Source: Treponema sp. (GTDB lineage: Bacteria; Spirochaetota; Spirochaetia; Treponematales; Breznakiellaceae). From it: DNA of 20,226 bases. The stretch spans positions 1 through 20,226 of the forward strand of contig JAISBR010000112.1 of NCBI GenBank assembly GCA_031266095.1, given 5' to 3'. This document shows, one piece after another, positions 1-7,954 of this stretch (positions within the stretch are counted from its first letter, which is position 1; each line of letters begins with the position of its first letter). The notes beneath the pieces were generated by a model. It worked only from the letters and a program-made list of their open reading frames with translations. It searched no databases and was not told the origin of the DNA. The position numbers and the translations under genes were made by a program.

Positions 1-68
1 CCCTCGCCCCTCCCCGTGCGCCTCCGCCGCCCCCGGCGCCCGCCGCCCGGCCCCCCCCCCCCCCCCCC
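1..68. repeat. C-rich low-complexity stretch ending in an 18-base poly-C run
   Basis: These 68 bases contain no A and only four T on the plus strand, and end in 18 consecutive C (51-68). The complementary strand is a series of G runs that could form G-quadruplexes. Nothing else in the window resembles it. It may be a true contingency tract or a sequencing or assembly artefact at a contig end, such as a poly-G read tail. No gene can be read from it. Confidence 0.85.
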
Positions 69-365
69 GCGAGCCTGGGCGCGCGGACGGCTTATGCCGG
101 GGAGGAAGCGGGGAGAAAAGCCGCGTGTTTGGCCGCGCAGAGCGGCGTCCCTTCGTACCATATAGTTAATTATACCACCTATAGTACTAAAATACTAATA
201 TCATTCGAAAGGAAATACAATAGCGGCTGAGGCTGTTCCAAAACTTCAGTTTTTGGGAAGCGGCCGGTAAAACAGCGCTTGTACCGGCCGAAAAACCGCG
301 CGAACCTTTGCGCCGGACCGGGGATTCGCGCCGACCGGGTTTTGCGGGCGGCGCAATTCGTGCTA
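69..365. other. Gene-free leader region with hairpin before sugar transporter operon
   Basis: No convincing coding frame. An AT-rich island lies at about 158-215. At 261-290 there is a perfect 9-bp inverted repeat, CGGCCGGTA / TACCGGCCG, with a 12-base loop; it lacks a T-tract on either strand, so it is not an obvious terminator and could be an operator or a repeat remnant. At 229-244 GAGGCTGTTCCAAAAC resembles the inverted-repeat ends of the MITE-like element at 14059-14284. No regulator gene is present in the window. Confidence 0.5.
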
Positions 366-394
366 TTGACAAAATACCGGTTTCACATGACAAT
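366..394 (+). promoter_or_regulatory. Putative sigma70-type promoter of the sugar ABC operon
   Basis: A perfect -35 TTGACA (366-371) is followed after 17 bases by GACAAT (389-394), a 4/6 match to TATAAT. The predicted transcript would start near 400-402 and carry a leader of about 25 bases containing the strong Shine-Dalgarno AGGAGGA at 414-420. Confidence 0.6.
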
Positions 395-426
395 AACAGT
401 CTAAACATACTTTAGGAGGATCTTTT

Positions 427-1365
427 ATGAAAAAGATTGCAGCGATTTGTCTGGCGGGCTTACTGGTGACCGGTATTGCCTTTGGCGGCGGCGGTCAGGC
501 CGGGGCCAAGAAGGGTAAGGTATTCGGTTACACCTGTATGCAGCTCAGTAATCCGTTCTTCACCGTGCTTGAAAAATCAATCCGTGACGCGGTTGAGGCC
601 AATGGTGACCGGCTTATCACGGTGGACCCCGCGATGGATGTGGCAAAGCAGATCAACCAGATCGAGGATTTAATTTCCCAGCGGATCGACGCGATTTTCC
701 TGAATCCTGTTGACTGGGAAGGCATCAGACCCGCGCTTCTCGCCTTACAGCGGGCTAAAATCCCCGTAATCAATTTTGACGCGGAAGTGAAAGATATGGA
801 CCTCGTTACCGCTTACGCCGGTTCCGATAATTACAACGCCGGCAAAGTCTGTGGTGACGACCTCGTGAAGCGTTTCCCCAACGGCGGTCCTATCGCTATT
901 CTCGATTCCCCCACCATGAACTCGGTACGGGATCGTATTGATGGTTTTAATGCCGCCATTAACGGCAAGGGGTTCAACGTGGTATTCCAGAGAGACGCTT
1001 TGGGCGATCTTCCCACCGCGCTCCGCCATACCGAGGACCTTCTGCAGGCGCATCCTGAGATAATTGCCATTATGGGCGGTAATGATCCGACGGCCCTTGG
1101 TGCTCTGGCCGCCTGTAAGACCGCGAACCGTACCAACATCCTCATCTATGGCGTTGACGGTTCTCCGGAAGCCAAAGCGGCTATCGCCGAAGGCGCCCAG
1201 TTCGCCGGTTCGGGCGCTCAGAGTCCTGTGGCTATCGGCCAGGAATCGGTCAAACTCGCGTACAAAGTCCTTAACAATGAACCCTATGACAAGCGGGTTC
1301 CGGTCGGGACTTTTATGATCAACAGGGACAATGTGGCTCAGTACGGTACAACCAGCTGGCAATAA
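427..1365 (+). CDS. Periplasmic sugar-binding protein of an ABC importer (RbsB-like)
   Basis: A 312-residue substrate-binding protein of the ribose/galactose type (Peripla_BP_4-like fold). It would capture a sugar in the periplasm and deliver it to the membrane complex encoded by the next two genes. The N-terminus is a signal peptide: basic MKK, hydrophobic residues 4-20, then a Gly-rich stretch. There is no lipobox cysteine, so signal peptidase I processing is likely. Family landmarks are the NPFF segment near residue 42, the DPAMDVAKQINQIEDLI stretch, the INFDAE hinge segment, and the GGNDPTALGA and GVDGSPEA motifs in the second lobe. The ATG is preceded by AGGAGGA at an ideal distance. First gene of a binding protein-ATPase-permease operon, with a hairpin separating it from the ATPase gene. 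Substrate is not determinable; ribose, xylose, allose or another monosaccharide are all possible. Confidence 0.93.
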   Translation: MKKIAAICLAGLLVTGIAFGGGGQAGAKKGKVFGYTCMQLSNPFFTVLEKSIRDAVEANGDRLITVDPAMDVAKQINQIEDLISQRIDAIFLNPVDWEGIRPALLALQRAKIPVINFDAEVKDMDLVTAYAGSDNYNAGKVCGDDLVKRFPNGGPIAILDSPTMNSVRDRIDGFNAAINGKGFNVVFQRDALGDLPTALRHTEDLLQAHPEIIAIMGGNDPTALGALAACKTANRTNILIYGVDGSPEAKAAIAEGAQFAGSGAQSPVAIGQESVKLAYKVLNNEPYDKRVPVGTFMINRDNVAQYGTTSWQ

Positions 1366-1396
1366 GCTTTTGGGGTTTTTCTGAAAGTTAAGAAGC

Positions 1397-1443
1397 AAAC
1401 CACACGGACGATAGGGAATATTCTGCCTGTTCGTGTGGTTTTT
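1397..1443 (+). terminator. Intra-operon terminator-like hairpin after the binding-protein gene
   Basis: A perfect 10-bp inverted repeat AAACCACACG (1397-1406) / CGTGTGGTTT (1432-1441) encloses a 25-base loop, and the right arm runs into TTTTT (1439-1443). It lies between the binding-protein stop and the ATPase Shine-Dalgarno. In ABC operons such hairpins commonly give partial termination or protect the upstream mRNA, so that binding protein exceeds membrane components. The T-tract is short, so read-through is expected. Confidence 0.6.
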
Positions 1444-1463
1444 GGTATATCCCGGAGGTTACT

Positions 1464-2960
1464 GTGAGTGAAAATGTCCTTTTGGAGATGGAGCATATTC
1501 GAAAGGAATTTCCCGGCGTTGTGGCGCTGAAGGATGTTTCTTTGGAGCTTCGCGCCGGGGAAGTGCACGCCCTTCTTGGGGAAAATGGGGCCGGTAAATC
1601 GACGCTCATCAAAGTGTTGGGCGGGATTTACGCGGCGGAAAGCGGAAATATCCGCATTAATGGGAATCCCGTCACCATAGCTACGGTGCAGGACGCGCAA
1701 AAAAACGGTATCGCCGTTATACATCAGGAACTGGTTCTGGTCCCCCACATGACAGTGGCGGAAAATATTTTCCTTGGGCGGGAGCCGGTAACTAAAAGCA
1801 ATACCGTTGATTTCAAAAAAATGAACGCCGATGTAAAAAATATTCTTGATTCCTTTGAATTGGATATTGAACCCGACGGGGAAGTGGGCAAACTTACCAT
1901 TGCCGACCAGCAGATGGTTGAGATCATCAAAGCTCTTTCTTTCAATTCCCGGATTCTGGTAATGGATGAGCCCACTTCATCACTGTCCGAAAGAGACGTG
2001 GGGTTTTTATTCGATACCATCAGAAAATTGAAGAAGAGCAACGTCGGGATTATATATATCTCCCACCGGATGAGTGAACTGATGCAGATAACGGACCGGA
2101 TCACGGTTATCCGTGACGGCGAGTACATCGGGACCAGGGATACTACGGCCGCGACAACCGACGAGCTTATCGCGATGATGGTCGGAAGGCAGCTTACCAG
2201 TTATTACACCAGGGATTTCGGAAATCCCACCGAAACCATGCTTGAGGTGCGGGGTTTAAGCGACGGCAGCCTCTTGAAAGACGTGTCGTTCGAGTTAAAA
2301 AAAGGCGAAATACTGGGCTTCGCGGGCCTTGTTGGGGCGGGCCGCAGCGAGGTGATGAAATGTGTTTTTGGGATTGCTCCCTATAGTAAGGGGGAAATCC
2401 TTGTCGATGGGAAACCCGTAAGCATCAAAAACACCAAGGACGCACTTACACTGGGAATTGGCTTTGTACCTGAAAGCCGGAAAATTGAGGCCCTGTTTCC
2501 GGTGATGAGCGTTATGTACAATATCACCCTTAAAAGCCTGAAGGAATTCATCCGGGCTGTTTTTGTAAACCGGGAAAAAGAAGTCGCCATAACCAGGGAG
2601 TATGTTGACAGTATTGATATCAAGACTCCCACCTACGCACAGCTTGTAGGAAATCTGTCGGGTGGAAACCAGCAGAAAGTTATTATCGCCCGCTGGCTTG
2701 CGACCAGACCCAAGATACTCATTCTTGATGAGCCCACCAAAGGCGTTGACGTCGGCGCGAAAGCGGAAATCTACGCCATTATGAACGATCTGGCGAAACA
2801 GGGTGTGGCCATTATCATGATATCCTCGGAGCTTCCGGAGGTTATCAATATGAGCGACCGTGTTATCGTAATGAGTAACGGCACGATAACCGCGTGCCTG
2901 TCCAGGGAAGAGCTTTCCCAGGAAAAAATAATGAAATTCGCGACACAGCTTGTTATCTAA
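1464..2960 (+). CDS. Sugar ABC transporter double ATPase (RbsA/MglA/XylG type)
   Basis: A 498-residue cytoplasmic protein with two fused nucleotide-binding domains, which power import by the permease encoded next. Domain 1: Walker A GENGAGKST (39-47), family-typical degenerate signature LTIADQQ (144-150), Walker B ILVMDE (164-169). Domain 2: degenerate Walker A GLVGAGRS (288-295), canonical signature LSGGNQQ (398-404), Walker B ILILDE (418-423). Asymmetric domains like this are the rule in the carbohydrate CUT2 subfamily, as is the length. The start is GTG at 1464 with GGAGG at 1454-1458; the protein then begins directly with the expected beta-strand. The gap to the permease gene is 21 bases, with its own Shine-Dalgarno, so co-transcription is likely. 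Confidence 0.97.
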   Translation: MSENVLLEMEHIRKEFPGVVALKDVSLELRAGEVHALLGENGAGKSTLIKVLGGIYAAESGNIRINGNPVTIATVQDAQKNGIAVIHQELVLVPHMTVAENIFLGREPVTKSNTVDFKKMNADVKNILDSFELDIEPDGEVGKLTIADQQMVEIIKALSFNSRILVMDEPTSSLSERDVGFLFDTIRKLKKSNVGIIYISHRMSELMQITDRITVIRDGEYIGTRDTTAATTDELIAMMVGRQLTSYYTRDFGNPTETMLEVRGLSDGSLLKDVSFELKKGEILGFAGLVGAGRSEVMKCVFGIAPYSKGEILVDGKPVSIKNTKDALTLGIGFVPESRKIEALFPVMSVMYNITLKSLKEFIRAVFVNREKEVAITREYVDSIDIKTPTYAQLVGNLSGGNQQKVIIARWLATRPKILILDEPTKGVDVGAKAEIYAIMNDLAKQGVAIIMISSELPEVINMSDRVIVMSNGTITACLSREELSQEKIMKFATQLVI

Positions 2961-2981
2961 AATCAATAGAGGAGATGGAAA

Positions 2982-4007
2982 ATGCCGGAAACCAAGACAG
3001 CCGGAAAAAATCTTACGCAGAAAAATATCGCCGGAATACAGAATCCTTTTATTCAGTTTGTCCGTGAAAATCTGGGTATCACTATCGGACTTATCGTACT
3101 ATGCCTTATTCTGGTTGTGTATGATATTACCCAGGGACGTACCGTTTTCCTGACCACCAACAATATCATGAACGTCCTCCGTCAGGTGGCCACCAATATC
3201 TATATCGCCTGCGGCATGACCATGATTATCATCCTCGGCGGTATTGATCTTTCAGTAGGCTCCATTGTCGGCCTTTCAGGCTGTGTTACCGCCATGCTTA
3301 TCGCCTATAACAGCTGGCCTATCGCGGCGGCCGTGTGCGCCGGTATCTTTATGGGAGTTCTTTCCGGGGCTTTTAACGGCTTGGTAGTCTCCAAGACAAC
3401 TATACCGCCCTTTATCGTTACCCTGGCGATGATGAATATCGCCAGAGGCGCAGGTTATGTATATACCGGCGGGCAGCCTATCAGGATCATGTCCGACTCC
3501 TTTAACTTTATCGGTTCCGGTTATGTTGCCGATATAGTTCCCATTCCAGTTATCTATCTGATTATTATCGTTATCATCTCAAGTCTCATCATGAACCGGA
3601 CGAAGCTCGGACGGCATATCTACGCGGTAGGCGGCAATCCGACGGCGGCGCGGTTTTCGGGTATCAAGAACGGACGGGTACTTTTTTTCGCCTATCTTTT
3701 CTCAGGAATCATGTCCGCTATTTCAGGGGTGGTTCTCGCCTCGCGGATGTTCTCCGGCCAACCCACCGCCGGCCAGTCTTTTGAAATGGACGCCATTGCC
3801 GCGGTAGTTCTGGGCGGTACCAGTATGTCAGGCGGCGTAGGTAAAATCGGGGGGACGGTGATCGGCGCTCTTATTATCGGAGTTCTGAACAACGGTCTTA
3901 ACCTGCTCAACATCAACTCATTCTGGCAGTATATCGTAAAAGGCGTTGTTATTCTTATAGCGGTTTATGTCGACTTCCTCAAGAAGGGAGGTCGAAAGGA
4001 AACGTAA
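2982..4007 (+). CDS. Sugar ABC transporter permease (RbsC-like, BPD_transp_2)
   Basis: A 341-residue polytopic inner-membrane protein with about eight to ten hydrophobic segments, the first near residues 30-49. It forms the homodimeric channel of a CUT2 sugar importer. Typical motifs are GGIDLSVGSI after the second segment, the cytoplasmic coupling region GGNPTAARFSG (217-227), and the C-terminal GGTSMSGGVGKIGGT / GVLNNGLNLL segments. AGAGGAG (2968-2974) precedes the ATG. Last gene of the operon: the next gene has its own promoter region. No convincing intrinsic terminator follows; a small palindrome TCTTGA/TCAAGA lies at 4041-4054 without a T-tract. Confidence 0.97.
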   Translation: MPETKTAGKNLTQKNIAGIQNPFIQFVRENLGITIGLIVLCLILVVYDITQGRTVFLTTNNIMNVLRQVATNIYIACGMTMIIILGGIDLSVGSIVGLSGCVTAMLIAYNSWPIAAAVCAGIFMGVLSGAFNGLVVSKTTIPPFIVTLAMMNIARGAGYVYTGGQPIRIMSDSFNFIGSGYVADIVPIPVIYLIIIVIISSLIMNRTKLGRHIYAVGGNPTAARFSGIKNGRVLFFAYLFSGIMSAISGVVLASRMFSGQPTAGQSFEMDAIAAVVLGGTSMSGGVGKIGGTVIGALIIGVLNNGLNLLNINSFWQYIVKGVVILIAVYVDFLKKGGRKET

Positions 4008-4109
4008 CAAGCCGGTCATTTGTCAGTTTGGGGCATTATCTCTTGAAATCAAGAATTGCCGGAGCTGCCAGGGCTTAAACTGAGAATTGCTGTTTTTCCT
4101 ATCCCGCCC

Positions 4110-4139
4110 TTGCATACCCACTGTATATAGTGGTATACT
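4110..4139 (+). promoter_or_regulatory. Putative nrdJ promoter
   Basis: A -10 candidate TATACT (4134-4139) is preceded after 18 bases by a weak -35 TTGCAT (4110-4115). The first NrdR-type box fills the spacer and the second lies just downstream of the expected start, an arrangement suited to repression. The leader would be about 60 bases. I saw no conserved cobalamin-riboswitch elements in 4008-4205. Confidence 0.5.
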
Positions 4140-4164
4140 ATAAAAACGACACTATCTGTATGGT
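4118..4164 (+). promoter_or_regulatory. Tandem NrdR-type operator boxes upstream of nrdJ
   Basis: Box 1 is CCACTGTATATAGTGG (4118-4133), an almost perfect palindrome matching the published NrdR consensus acaCwAtATaTwGtgt at about 14 of 16 positions. Box 2 is ACACTATCTGTATGGT (4149-4164), about 12 of 16, with the left half intact. The boxes are 31 bp apart, close to three helical turns, the spacing typical for NrdR pairs. NrdR is a nucleotide-sensing repressor of ribonucleotide reductase genes, so its presence before nrdJ is expected functionally. The nrdR gene itself is not in this window. Confidence 0.75.
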
Positions 4165-4205
4165 AAGGCGCCGCCGGCGGTGTATGCGGACCTACAAAGG
4201 AAAAA

Positions 4206-7200
4206 ATGAAAATACAAAGACTATTCACCAGGCGGTCTGAAGGACCGTATCATGGTATTGTGTGGGAACAGCGGAAAAGTGAAATCCGCAATTCCGATGG
4301 GAAGACGATTTTTTCAGAGAATACGGTGATTGTGCCCGCCTTTTGGAGCCAGATCGCGGCGGATATTATCGCCCAGAAATATTTCCGTAAAGCCGGAGTC
4401 CCGGCGGATAAAATATATGAGTGGAAAAAATGGGGCCTGGGCGAGGCCGGTGAGCAGGCCGGCGATCCCGGCGGTTCCCTGCCCCAAGACGGGGCGGAGC
4501 ACGACGCCCGTCAGGTGTTCCATCGGCTGGCCTTCACCTGGATGGACTGGGGCAGGCGGAACAAGTACTTTGACAGTGAGGAAGATGAGCAGGCTTTCTA
4601 TGACGAGACTTGTTATATGCTGGCCCATCAGTTTGCCGCGCCTAACAGTCCACAGTGGTTCAACACGGGTCTGTACTCGGTGTACGATATTGACGGTCCC
4701 GCCCAGGGGCACTACTACTTTGATCCTGAAAAAAATCAACTGGTAAAATCCGATAGTGCCTACAAGCGGCCTCAGCCTCACGCCTGTTTCATTCTTTCCG
4801 TAGAAGACGATCTGGTGAACGAGGGCGGCATCATGGACCTGGTGACCAGGGAGGCTCGGCTGTTCAAATACGGCTCCGGCACGGGTTCCAACTTTTCCCG
4901 GATTCGGGGGATCAACGAAAAGCTCTCAGGCGGCGGGGTTTCTTCCGGTTTGCTTTCATTCCTCAAAATCGGGGACCGTTCCGCCTCGGCGATTAAATCA
5001 GGAGGTACTACCCGGCGGGCAGCCAAGATGGTTACCCTGGACGCGGATCATCCTGACGTAGAGAAGTTTATCAATTGGAAAGCCGACGAGGAGTACAAGG
5101 TCGCTTCTATGGTAACCGGTTCGGCGGTGGTGAAGAAATACCTTACGGCAATCAAAAAAGCCCTGACCGGTTTCCGGGGTCCCGATGAAGACAGGTTTAA
5201 CACGGAGAAAAACCATGAGCTTGCCGCCGTCCTCCGCTCCGCGTTAGGTGATAAAATTCCTCCCTCCTGCCTTTATCAACTGCTGCGGCGGCTCGAACAG
5301 GGCGACGAGGATGTGAGCGCCGCACTCTACTCTACTGCCTGGGACGATGACGCCTATAACACCGTTTCCGGTCAAAGTTCCAACAACAGCCTGCGGGTGG
5401 GCGACGATTTTATGCGGGCGGTGCTGAACGATGCGGACTGGGACCTGACCAGCCGTATCACCGGCAAAACGGTGAAGACCATAAAGGCCCGCACACTCTG
5501 GGCGGATATTGCCCGCAGCAGTTGGCAGTGCGCCGACCCCGGTTTACAATACCACACCACCATTAACGACTGGCACACCTGCCCCGCAGGCGGGGAGATC
5601 CGGGCATCCAATCCCTGTTCAGAGTATATGTTCCTGGATGATACCGCCTGTAACCTCGCTTCAATAAACCTGGCGGCGCTTTACGACAAAAAATCGAAAA
5701 CGTTTAATGTTGAGGGTTACCTCCACGCCATTGATATCTGGACCACGATACTTGAAATTTCGGTGGTCATGGCCCAGTTCCCGGCGCCTCAAATCGCGGA
5801 GTTGTCCTATCAGTACCGGACTTTGGGTTTGGGTTATGCCAACCTGGGCGCTCTGCTTATGATCATGGGCATGGCCTACGATTCCGGGGAAGGCCGGGCG
5901 GTGGCGGGCGCGCTTTCGGCGCTGCTCTCAGGTGAGGCTTACGCCCAGTCAGCCCGCATGGCCGCCGAACTGGGGCCCTTTCTCCGTTATAATGAAAACG
6001 CCGGGAATATGCTCCGCGTTATCCGCAATCACCGCAGGGCGGCGAACAATGCCCCTGATGCCGAATACGAGGGACTGCACACCATTCCCCAGGGGATCGA
6101 TCCCGCTTATTGTCCCGCCTATTTGCTGGAAGCGGCTAAGGCCGCCTGGGACCGGGCGCTGGAATTAGGCAAGGCCCACGGCTACCGCAACGCCCAAGTC
6201 AGCGCCATTGCTCCTACCGGTACCATCGGCCTCCTCATGGACTGCGATACCACCGGTATTGAGCCTGACTTCGCCCTGGTTAAATTCAAAAAACTTGCCG
6301 GCGGCGGCTACTTCAAGATCATCAATCAATCGGTACCCCCGGCACTTGAAGCCTTGGGCTATTCACCGCAGGCGATTGAACAGATCACCGCCTACGCCAC
6401 AGGCCGGAAAGCCCTGACCGGCGCTCCGGCGATTAATACCGAAAGTCTTAAAGCCAGGGGCTTTACCCCTGCGGCAATCGCCGTCGCCGAGGATGCGGTC
6501 AATACCGCCCTCAACCTTGAGGGAGTTTTCAATCCCTGGATTTTGGGCAGGGATTTTGTCGAAAAAGTTTTGAATGTTCCCGAGGCGACATGGTCTCTGC
6601 AGGGTTTCAGCCTGCTCAAACATCTGGGCTTTAGCGCCGAAGATATTGCCGGGGCCGAACTCTACATCTGCGGAGCTATGGGCCTTGAAGGCGCGCCGGG
6701 GCTTAAGGAAGAACATTACGCGACTTTTGATACCGCTACTCCGTCGGGAAAATACGGAAAACGCTCGATTCCCTGGATCGCCCACATTGGCATGATGGCT
6801 GCGGTACAGCCGTTTGTTTCCGGGGCTATTTCCAAAACCATTAATATGCCCAATTCGGCAAATTACGAGGATGTAAAAGGCGCTTATATGCTTTCCTGGA
6901 AGAACGCCCTGAAAGCAGTGGCCCTGTACCGGGATGGTTCCAAATTGTCCCAGCCCCTTTCCTCTTTCGCCCCCGGAGTTGATCCCTTAGCCGATATGAT
7001 CCTCAAGGTGGAACAGGGGCTTGAGCTGCCGCCGACCCCGGTCATTGATCGCCAAAAGATCAAAAACCGGGGAATCCGCAAGCCCCTGCCTAACCGCCGT
7101 ATAGGTTATACGCAAAAAGCAAAGATAGGCGGTCACTCGATCTTTATCCGTACCGGTGAATACGAGGACGGCAGCCTGGGCGAAATTTTTCTTGACATGC

Positions 7201-7919
7201 ACAAGGAAGGCGCGGCATTCCGCAGCCTGCTTAACGGTTTTGCTATTACGGTTTCACTGGGCTTACAGTACGGCGTACCCCTGGAGGAGTATGTGGATGC
7301 CTTTACTTTCAGCCGTTTTGAACCCAACGGCATGGTCCAGGGCCATGATTACGTGAAAATGGCCACCAGCGTTATTGATTACATTTTCCGGGACCTCGCG
7401 ATAAGCTACCTCAAGCGTACCGATCTGGGCCAGGTAAAACCGGACGATCTGCTTGCCACCGGAACCAAAGGCGACTCCGGCGGACCCGACGTAAAACGCC
7501 GGCGTAGTGATGAGTCCGCCGCCAGCCTCAAGCCCCATGGAAACGGAACGGGAACGCCGGCGTCCGCATCGGGTGGACTTTCGGTTCCCAGGGCGGCGGG
7601 TATGCCGGCTTCAACGGCCGGCGCTTTCACAGGTTCTGACGACGCTAAGGGAAGCGGAACCGCTGATACGGGAATAACCACCGGATATGGCTCTGGCAGT
7701 GCCCCTCAGGGCTTAAACGCGGCCGTTCAAACTGCCGCCGCGCCTGTAGAGGTGTTGGATCAGCCCCGGCCTGAACAAAGTGAGCTGATCAAGATAGCCC
7801 AGGCCCGGATCAAGGGCTATGAGGGCGATCCCTGCCCTTCCTGTGGTTCCTTTACCCTGGTACGGAACGGCACCTGCATGAAGTGTGATACCTGCGGCGG
7901 TACAACCGGTTGCAGCTAA
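4206..7919 (+). CDS. nrdJ: Adenosylcobalamin-dependent ribonucleotide reductase (class II)
   Basis: A 1237-residue cytoplasmic enzyme reducing ribonucleotides to deoxyribonucleotides using vitamin B12 coenzyme, independent of oxygen. Visible landmarks: [10 protein letters not shown] near 146, [13 protein letters not shown] (220-232), [20 protein letters not shown], and the active site NPCSE (N469, thiyl-radical C471, E473). The redox cysteine pair is C194 and C482; the 11-residue step from C471 to C482 equals that of the Thermotoga enzyme (C322-C333). About 90 extra residues lie between C194 and C471, probably residues ~305-385. The C-terminus has a Gly/Ser/Ala/Pro-rich linker (~1086-1177) and a Cys cluster CPSC...CMKCDTC (1210, 1213, 1224, 1227, 1230) plus C1236, the family's zinc-ribbon or redox tail. 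The ATG follows AAAGGA. It is a single-gene unit preceded by NrdR boxes and is convergent with the A2M gene, 35 bases away. Confidence 0.97.
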   Translation: MKIQRLFTRRSEGPYHGIVWEQRKSEIRNSDGKTIFSENTVIVPAFWSQIAADIIAQKYFRKAGVPADKIYEWKKWGLGEAGEQAGDPGGSLPQDGAEHDARQVFHRLAFTWMDWGRRNKYFDSEEDEQAFYDETCYMLAHQFAAPNSPQWFNTGLYSVYDIDGPAQGHYYFDPEKNQLVKSDSAYKRPQPHACFILSVEDDLVNEGGIMDLVTREARLFKYGSGTGSNFSRIRGINEKLSGGGVSSGLLSFLKIGDRSASAIKSGGTTRRAAKMVTLDADHPDVEKFINWKADEEYKVASMVTGSAVVKKYLTAIKKALTGFRGPDEDRFNTEKNHELAAVLRSALGDKIPPSCLYQLLRRLEQGDEDVSAALYSTAWDDDAYNTVSGQSSNNSLRVGDDFMRAVLNDADWDLTSRITGKTVKTIKARTLWADIARSSWQCADPGLQYHTTINDWHTCPAGGEIRASNPCSEYMFLDDTACNLASINLAALYDKKSKTFNVEGYLHAIDIWTTILEISVVMAQFPAPQIAELSYQYRTLGLGYANLGALLMIMGMAYDSGEGRAVAGALSALLSGEAYAQSARMAAELGPFLRYNENAGNMLRVIRNHRRAANNAPDAEYEGLHTIPQGIDPAYCPAYLLEAAKAAWDRALELGKAHGYRNAQVSAIAPTGTIGLLMDCDTTGIEPDFALVKFKKLAGGGYFKIINQSVPPALEALGYSPQAIEQITAYATGRKALTGAPAINTESLKARGFTPAAIAVAEDAVNTALNLEGVFNPWILGRDFVEKVLNVPEATWSLQGFSLLKHLGFSAEDIAGAELYICGAMGLEGAPGLKEEHYATFDTATPSGKYGKRSIPWIAHIGMMAAVQPFVSGAISKTINMPNSANYEDVKGAYMLSWKNALKAVALYRDGSKLSQPLSSFAPGVDPLADMILKVEQGLELPPTPVIDRQKIKNRGIRKPLPNRRIGYTQKAKIGGHSIFIRTGEYEDGSLGEIFLDMHKEGAAFRSLLNGFAITVSLGLQYGVPLEEYVDAFTFSRFEPNGMVQGHDYVKMATSVIDYIFRDLAISYLKRTDLGQVKPDDLLATGTKGDSGGPDVKRRRSDESAASLKPHGNGTGTPASASGGLSVPRAAGMPASTAGAFTGSDDAKGSGTADTGITTGYGSGSAPQGLNAAVQTAAAPVEVLDQPRPEQSELIKIAQARIKGYEGDPCPSCGSFTLVRNGTCMKCDTCGGTTGCS

Positions 7920-7954
7920 CGGATGGACTAACAGGCCGAAAACGGAACGGCAGC

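Noticed and set aside
187..408. Minus-strand open frame of 73 codons before the sugar operon
   Set aside because: It covers the hairpin and the operon promoter, lacks a ribosome site and shows no protein-like motif.
745..1398. Minus-strand open frame of 217 codons opposite the sugar-binding protein
   Set aside because: The opposite strand encodes a clear family protein with promoter and ribosome site; this is its shadow.
4008..4205. Possible cobalamin riboswitch before the B12-dependent reductase
   Set aside because: I see no B12-box-like conserved segment, and the region is mostly accounted for by promoter and NrdR boxes.
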